Below are positions 61,617 to 64,000 of a DNA stretch of 64,000 bases, piece after piece. The notes below the pieces were generated by a model, which saw only the letters and a list, made by a program, of their open reading frames with translations, searched no databases and was not told the DNA's origin. The DNA lies in assembly GCA_934438075.1 (NCBI GenBank), contig CAKSBF010000006.1, positions 77,555 through 141,554 on the forward strand, given 5' to 3'. Within the stretch, counting starts at the first letter, position 1. Every line of letters begins with the position of its first letter. The DNA is from an uncultured Clostridia bacterium (lineage in GTDB: Bacteria > Bacillota > Clostridia > UBA1381 > UBA9506). Position numbers and translations under genes: made by a program.

Positions 61617-63264
61617 AAATATAGAAGTCGAAAAATTTAGATCTATTAATGGTATATCATTTGATTTAGGCAAAAGATTAACTGCTATTGCCGGAAGAAA
61701 TGCAACTCAGAAAACAACGATTTTAGGTATGCTAGGACAACCTTTTGCGATTTCCAAAGATTCGCCATTATATGGTTGTTCAACAGTTGATGGATATAAT
61801 TTTAAATCCCAATTTAGTGAAAAGTTTAAGTTATCTATAAATTATGAACCAATAGGTAGTCATAAGTGGACTCTTAATTTCCATAATCATGGTTATTATC
61901 AAGACAATAAAATAACAATTCAAAGCATTGCCAGAAAACAAAAAGGTAAACCTGATGGAATAAGGTTTTGGAATGCCGAAAGTAGAGCAAAGGGTGCTGG
62001 ATATGTGCAATTACCAGTTTACTATTTAAGCCTTAGTCGATTAACTCCTATTGGCGAAAGTAGAAAGACTAGCGCCTTAACAATAGATTTGACAACGGCA
62101 GAAACCAAATATTGTGTCAAAGCGTATAGAGAAATCTTATCGATACATAGCGTCGGCGAAACTCCAACAATGAGCGCCGAAAAAGGTAGTGGGAAACAAG
62201 TATATGCAGGAGTAAATGATGGCATTCATGATATTTTTACTAATTCTGCAGGTGAAGGAAATATATCAAAAATTATACTTGCTATACTTTCTTTTAAAAG
62301 GCTCAAAGACAAATATAAATCTGCATACAAGGGAGGAATTTTGCTTATAGATGAATTAGATGCTACTTTATATGGTTTTTCACAGAAAAAACTTTTGACA
62401 TATTTGTTGAATTCCGCTAAGGAATATAAAATACAGATTATTTTTACTACGCATTCGCCAATTGTTTTAAATGAAATGTATAAATTACAAAAGGACGAAA
62501 TAAAAAAATCAGGAATAAAAACAAATCAACATGCATACGATAATGTTATAGTTTACCTATCACCAGATTATAAGGAAGATGGAAGTCGTATGATTAATGC
62601 TGAGAATATTGCAGGTTCAACCCGGCTAAATGAAGTAATTAATGATATAAATCTTGTGCCAATATCCATAAAAAAGCGAGTAAATGCTTATTTTGAAGAT
62701 GCACATTCTATGTCATTTGCCGTTTATTTGTTGAAACATTTTTGTGAAACCAATTTAGAAAACTATATAAGTTTTATAGATGTTGATCTTGGTTGAACAA
62801 ATTATATACAACTTTATAAGAAAGAGATTCCAGAATTTAGAAATAGCATATTGACTTTAGATGCGGACGTTCCTAAAAATAGAGATTTTTTAAAAGAACG
62901 AAATATTATTGAAAAATCAAATAATATTATTTTCTTGCCATTAGAGGTTGAAAAAGGACTATTTGAGTTTTTAAAAGATCATACTAACTATAAAAAATTT
63001 GAAACAGATTACTCCAATATGTCAACACTAACATACGATATATGTTTTAATGATTGGCCGTTAGAAATCTCCTCATATAAAATCGGAGATATAAAAAAGT
63101 GGTATGAATATATGACTAGATTGTTAGGGACTCCTGAAATTTTATTCAAATGTTGGCTTGATGCAAATGAAGAAAAAGCTAAAGAATTTGTTAAAAGTTT
63201 TATTGGTGTTTATAATAATTTATCAGATTTATTTGAGATAGATCAAATAAAAGATATAGATTAA
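61606..63264 (+). pseudogene. OLD-like ATPase with TOPRIM domain, interrupted by one in-frame TGA
   Basis: One frame of 552 codons broken by TGA at 62794-62796. The first 396 codons (GTG start at 61606) encode an ABC/SMC-type ATPase: Walker A-like GRNATQKTT (30-38), signature-like NSAGEGNIS, Walker B LLIDELDATL and the H-loop TTHSPIV. From about residue 365 a TOPRIM-like domain starts, with its Glu in FEDAHS. After the stop the same frame continues at once with the DxD motif (TLDADV) and a conserved end to 63264. If TGA replaces a Trp codon (TGG), the protein would be a normal OLD-family nuclease-ATPase. As it stands, the truncated form keeps the ATPase but loses DxD. TTG at 62851 could restart the end part. 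Confidence 0.8.
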
Positions 63265-63332
63265 CTAAATTTCCTTCGTTGACTTGTGCTATTTCTGTGA
63301 TACTGTTTGTGTTGCCGAAGGAGGTGGCACGA

Positions 63333-63560
63333 ATGACGGAGTTTACATTAGAAGGAATTATGTATGGCGAGAAATACAACATTGAAAGCGGTGTATTTAT
63401 GGCGGCATATGAGCTTGCAAAGCAAGGGATAAAGCCGGCGGACATACGAGAGCAACTACGAGAGTTCTATGTAAGAGAAACGATTAAAACAACAATAAAA
63501 ATGATAAAAGAGGGCGACTCAATTTCGGATATACCGGAATTTGAGTCGCTCTTTTTATGA
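63333..63560 (+). CDS. Small conserved-looking protein of unknown function
   Basis: A 75-residue acidic-basic helical protein that I do not recognise as a named family. It has a strong AAGGAGGTGG site before ATG 63333. The frame is followed by a DUF6809 gene after 14 bases with overlapping gene logic, so the two belong together. DUF6809 and such small genes are common in clostridial islands. Confidence 0.6.
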   Translation: MTEFTLEGIMYGEKYNIESGVFMAAYELAKQGIKPADIREQLREFYVRETIKTTIKMIKEGDSISDIPEFESLFL

Positions 63561-63574
63561 GAGGAGGCAGAACA

Positions 63575-63856
63575 GTGCGAATACTAGAAGAATTTTGGTA
63601 TGGCAATATCAATCCGGTTAAAATACCGTTTCAGCAGTAAAGGCAATTTGACAAAGTATTCAAATTACTAACCCGAAACGAAGAAAAACTGCTTGAAACT
63701 CTAAACGAGCAAGAAAAAGAACTGTTTGACAAATACAGGGCTTGTCAAGATGAAATGACACAAATTACAGAATGTCAGACATTCATAAAAGGCTTTAAGC
63801 TGGGAACAAGGTTTGTTATGGAATGTGTCGAAAATGATGACCTATATACTGAATGA
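63575..63856 (+). pseudogene. DUF6809 family gene with an in-frame TAA
   Basis: The frame starts with GTG 63575 (GAGGAGG upstream) and reads RILEEFWYGNINP, the N-terminal hallmark of DUF6809. TAA at 63638-63640 interrupts it. Read through, the same frame goes on with NEEKLLETLNEQEKELFDKY and FIKGFKLGTRF, the rest of the family, to TGA 63854-63856; total 93 residues. Function of the family is unknown. Confidence 0.75.
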
Positions 63857-63950
63857 AAATCAATTTTAATGGCCGATATAACGGCGTTTAAGACCCGTAA
63901 CAGGGCAAAAGATATGCAGGCAGGGAGAGTGTGAAAAAAAGTCTGTAAAT

Positions 63951-63992
63951 TTGATTCCTTCTATGGTAGAATATAAATAATATCATAGGAGG
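63951..63992 (+). promoter_or_regulatory. Promoter and ribosome binding site of a gene starting after the window
   Basis: TTGATT (63951-63956), a TATAAA-like -10 (63972-63977, 15-base spacer) and AGGAGG (63987-63992) 8 bases before the window end. A start codon should follow immediately at base 64001. The preceding GGGAGAGTGTGAAAAAAAG looks like the kind of end found in IS elements, but I cannot confirm it. Confidence 0.45.
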
Positions 63993-64000
63993 AATTTTTA

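Noticed and set aside
62794..62796. TGA as a selenocysteine codon
   Set aside because: No stable hairpin lies directly downstream, no Sec family is involved, and the place fits a Trp codon.
63869..63937. A 22-codon frame starting MADITAFKTRN
   Set aside because: It has no ribosome binding site and I find no support beyond its being open.
1..64000. CRISPR array, rRNA operon or prophage
   Set aside because: I saw no spaced direct repeats of CRISPR type, no rRNA sequence, and no phage structural or integrase gene.

Overview
The window is a 64-kb piece of a low-to-medium GC Bacillota (Clostridia) chromosome. The signs are AGGAGG-type ribosome binding sites before nearly every gene, an ispH-rpsA fusion after cmk and plsC, the block nadK-argR-recN, Lpl/YtcQ-type sugar-binding lipoproteins, an S-layer homology protein, a relic of the sporulation regulator spoIIID and a broken DUF6809 gene. 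I see no rRNA genes and no CRISPR array. There are two tRNA genes, Val(CAC) and Arg(CCT). The genus cannot be told from the sequence alone.

Layout. 1-2263: a sugar ABC permease (cut by the window edge) and its binding lipoprotein. 2264-3350: a non-coding stretch with two diverged copies of a repeat beside tRNA-Val. 3492-17335 (minus strand): the metabolic core. In transcription order it is ATP-dependent PEP carboxykinase (own promoter and terminator), then one long operon with an LDH-like malate dehydrogenase, class II fumarase, HdrB, HdrC, HdrA, an MvhD/FlxD-type protein, two FlxB/FlxC-like iron-sulfur proteins, a FlxA-like NAD(P)H/FAD reductase, a TfrB-like iron-sulfur subunit, a TfrA-like fumarate reductase flavoprotein, a small membrane protein and a [2Fe-2S] thioredoxin-like ferredoxin. 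Together these read as PEP to oxaloacetate to malate to fumarate to succinate, with the last step attached to a soluble, probably flavin-bifurcating NAD(P)H/Hdr machine. This is the most interesting system in the window.

17700-38649: an SLH protein, an NSS transporter, a radical SAM protein, a Na+-pumping decarboxylase beta subunit followed by a 39-residue membrane protein, then housekeeping genes (ispH-rpsA, plsC, cmk, dacF, mreB, fabZ, recN, argR, nadK). Between them lie two LacI regulators, an L-fucose isomerase whose LacI neighbour has a clear 14-bp operator at both genes, an XRE/S24-like regulator with a degenerate catalytic dyad, and a lone CapF-like gene.

38954-51517 (minus strand): a carbohydrate locus for acidic glycans, with an AraC-type membrane sensor (frameshifted), a binding lipoprotein, a chimeric permease/surface-protein gene, a secreted protein, GH39, a tartrate/malate-type dehydrogenase, an MBL hydrolase, GH88 and a DMT permease. 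The chimera and the frameshift suggest a decaying or rearranged locus.

51772-64000: a truncated spoIIID, a large secreted stalk-domain protein, then an island on the plus strand: a class II Fic protein, a PD-(D/E)XK nuclease-DUF2075 helicase fusion, a NUDIX enzyme, an ArsC/Spx-like protein, a flavin reductase, and a very AT-rich trio of a ParB-like protein, a Dam-type adenine methylase and an OLD-like ATPase-TOPRIM protein. The last is broken by one in-frame TGA. The island ends with a small unknown gene, a DUF6809 gene broken by TAA, and the promoter and ribosome binding site of a gene that starts just past the window.
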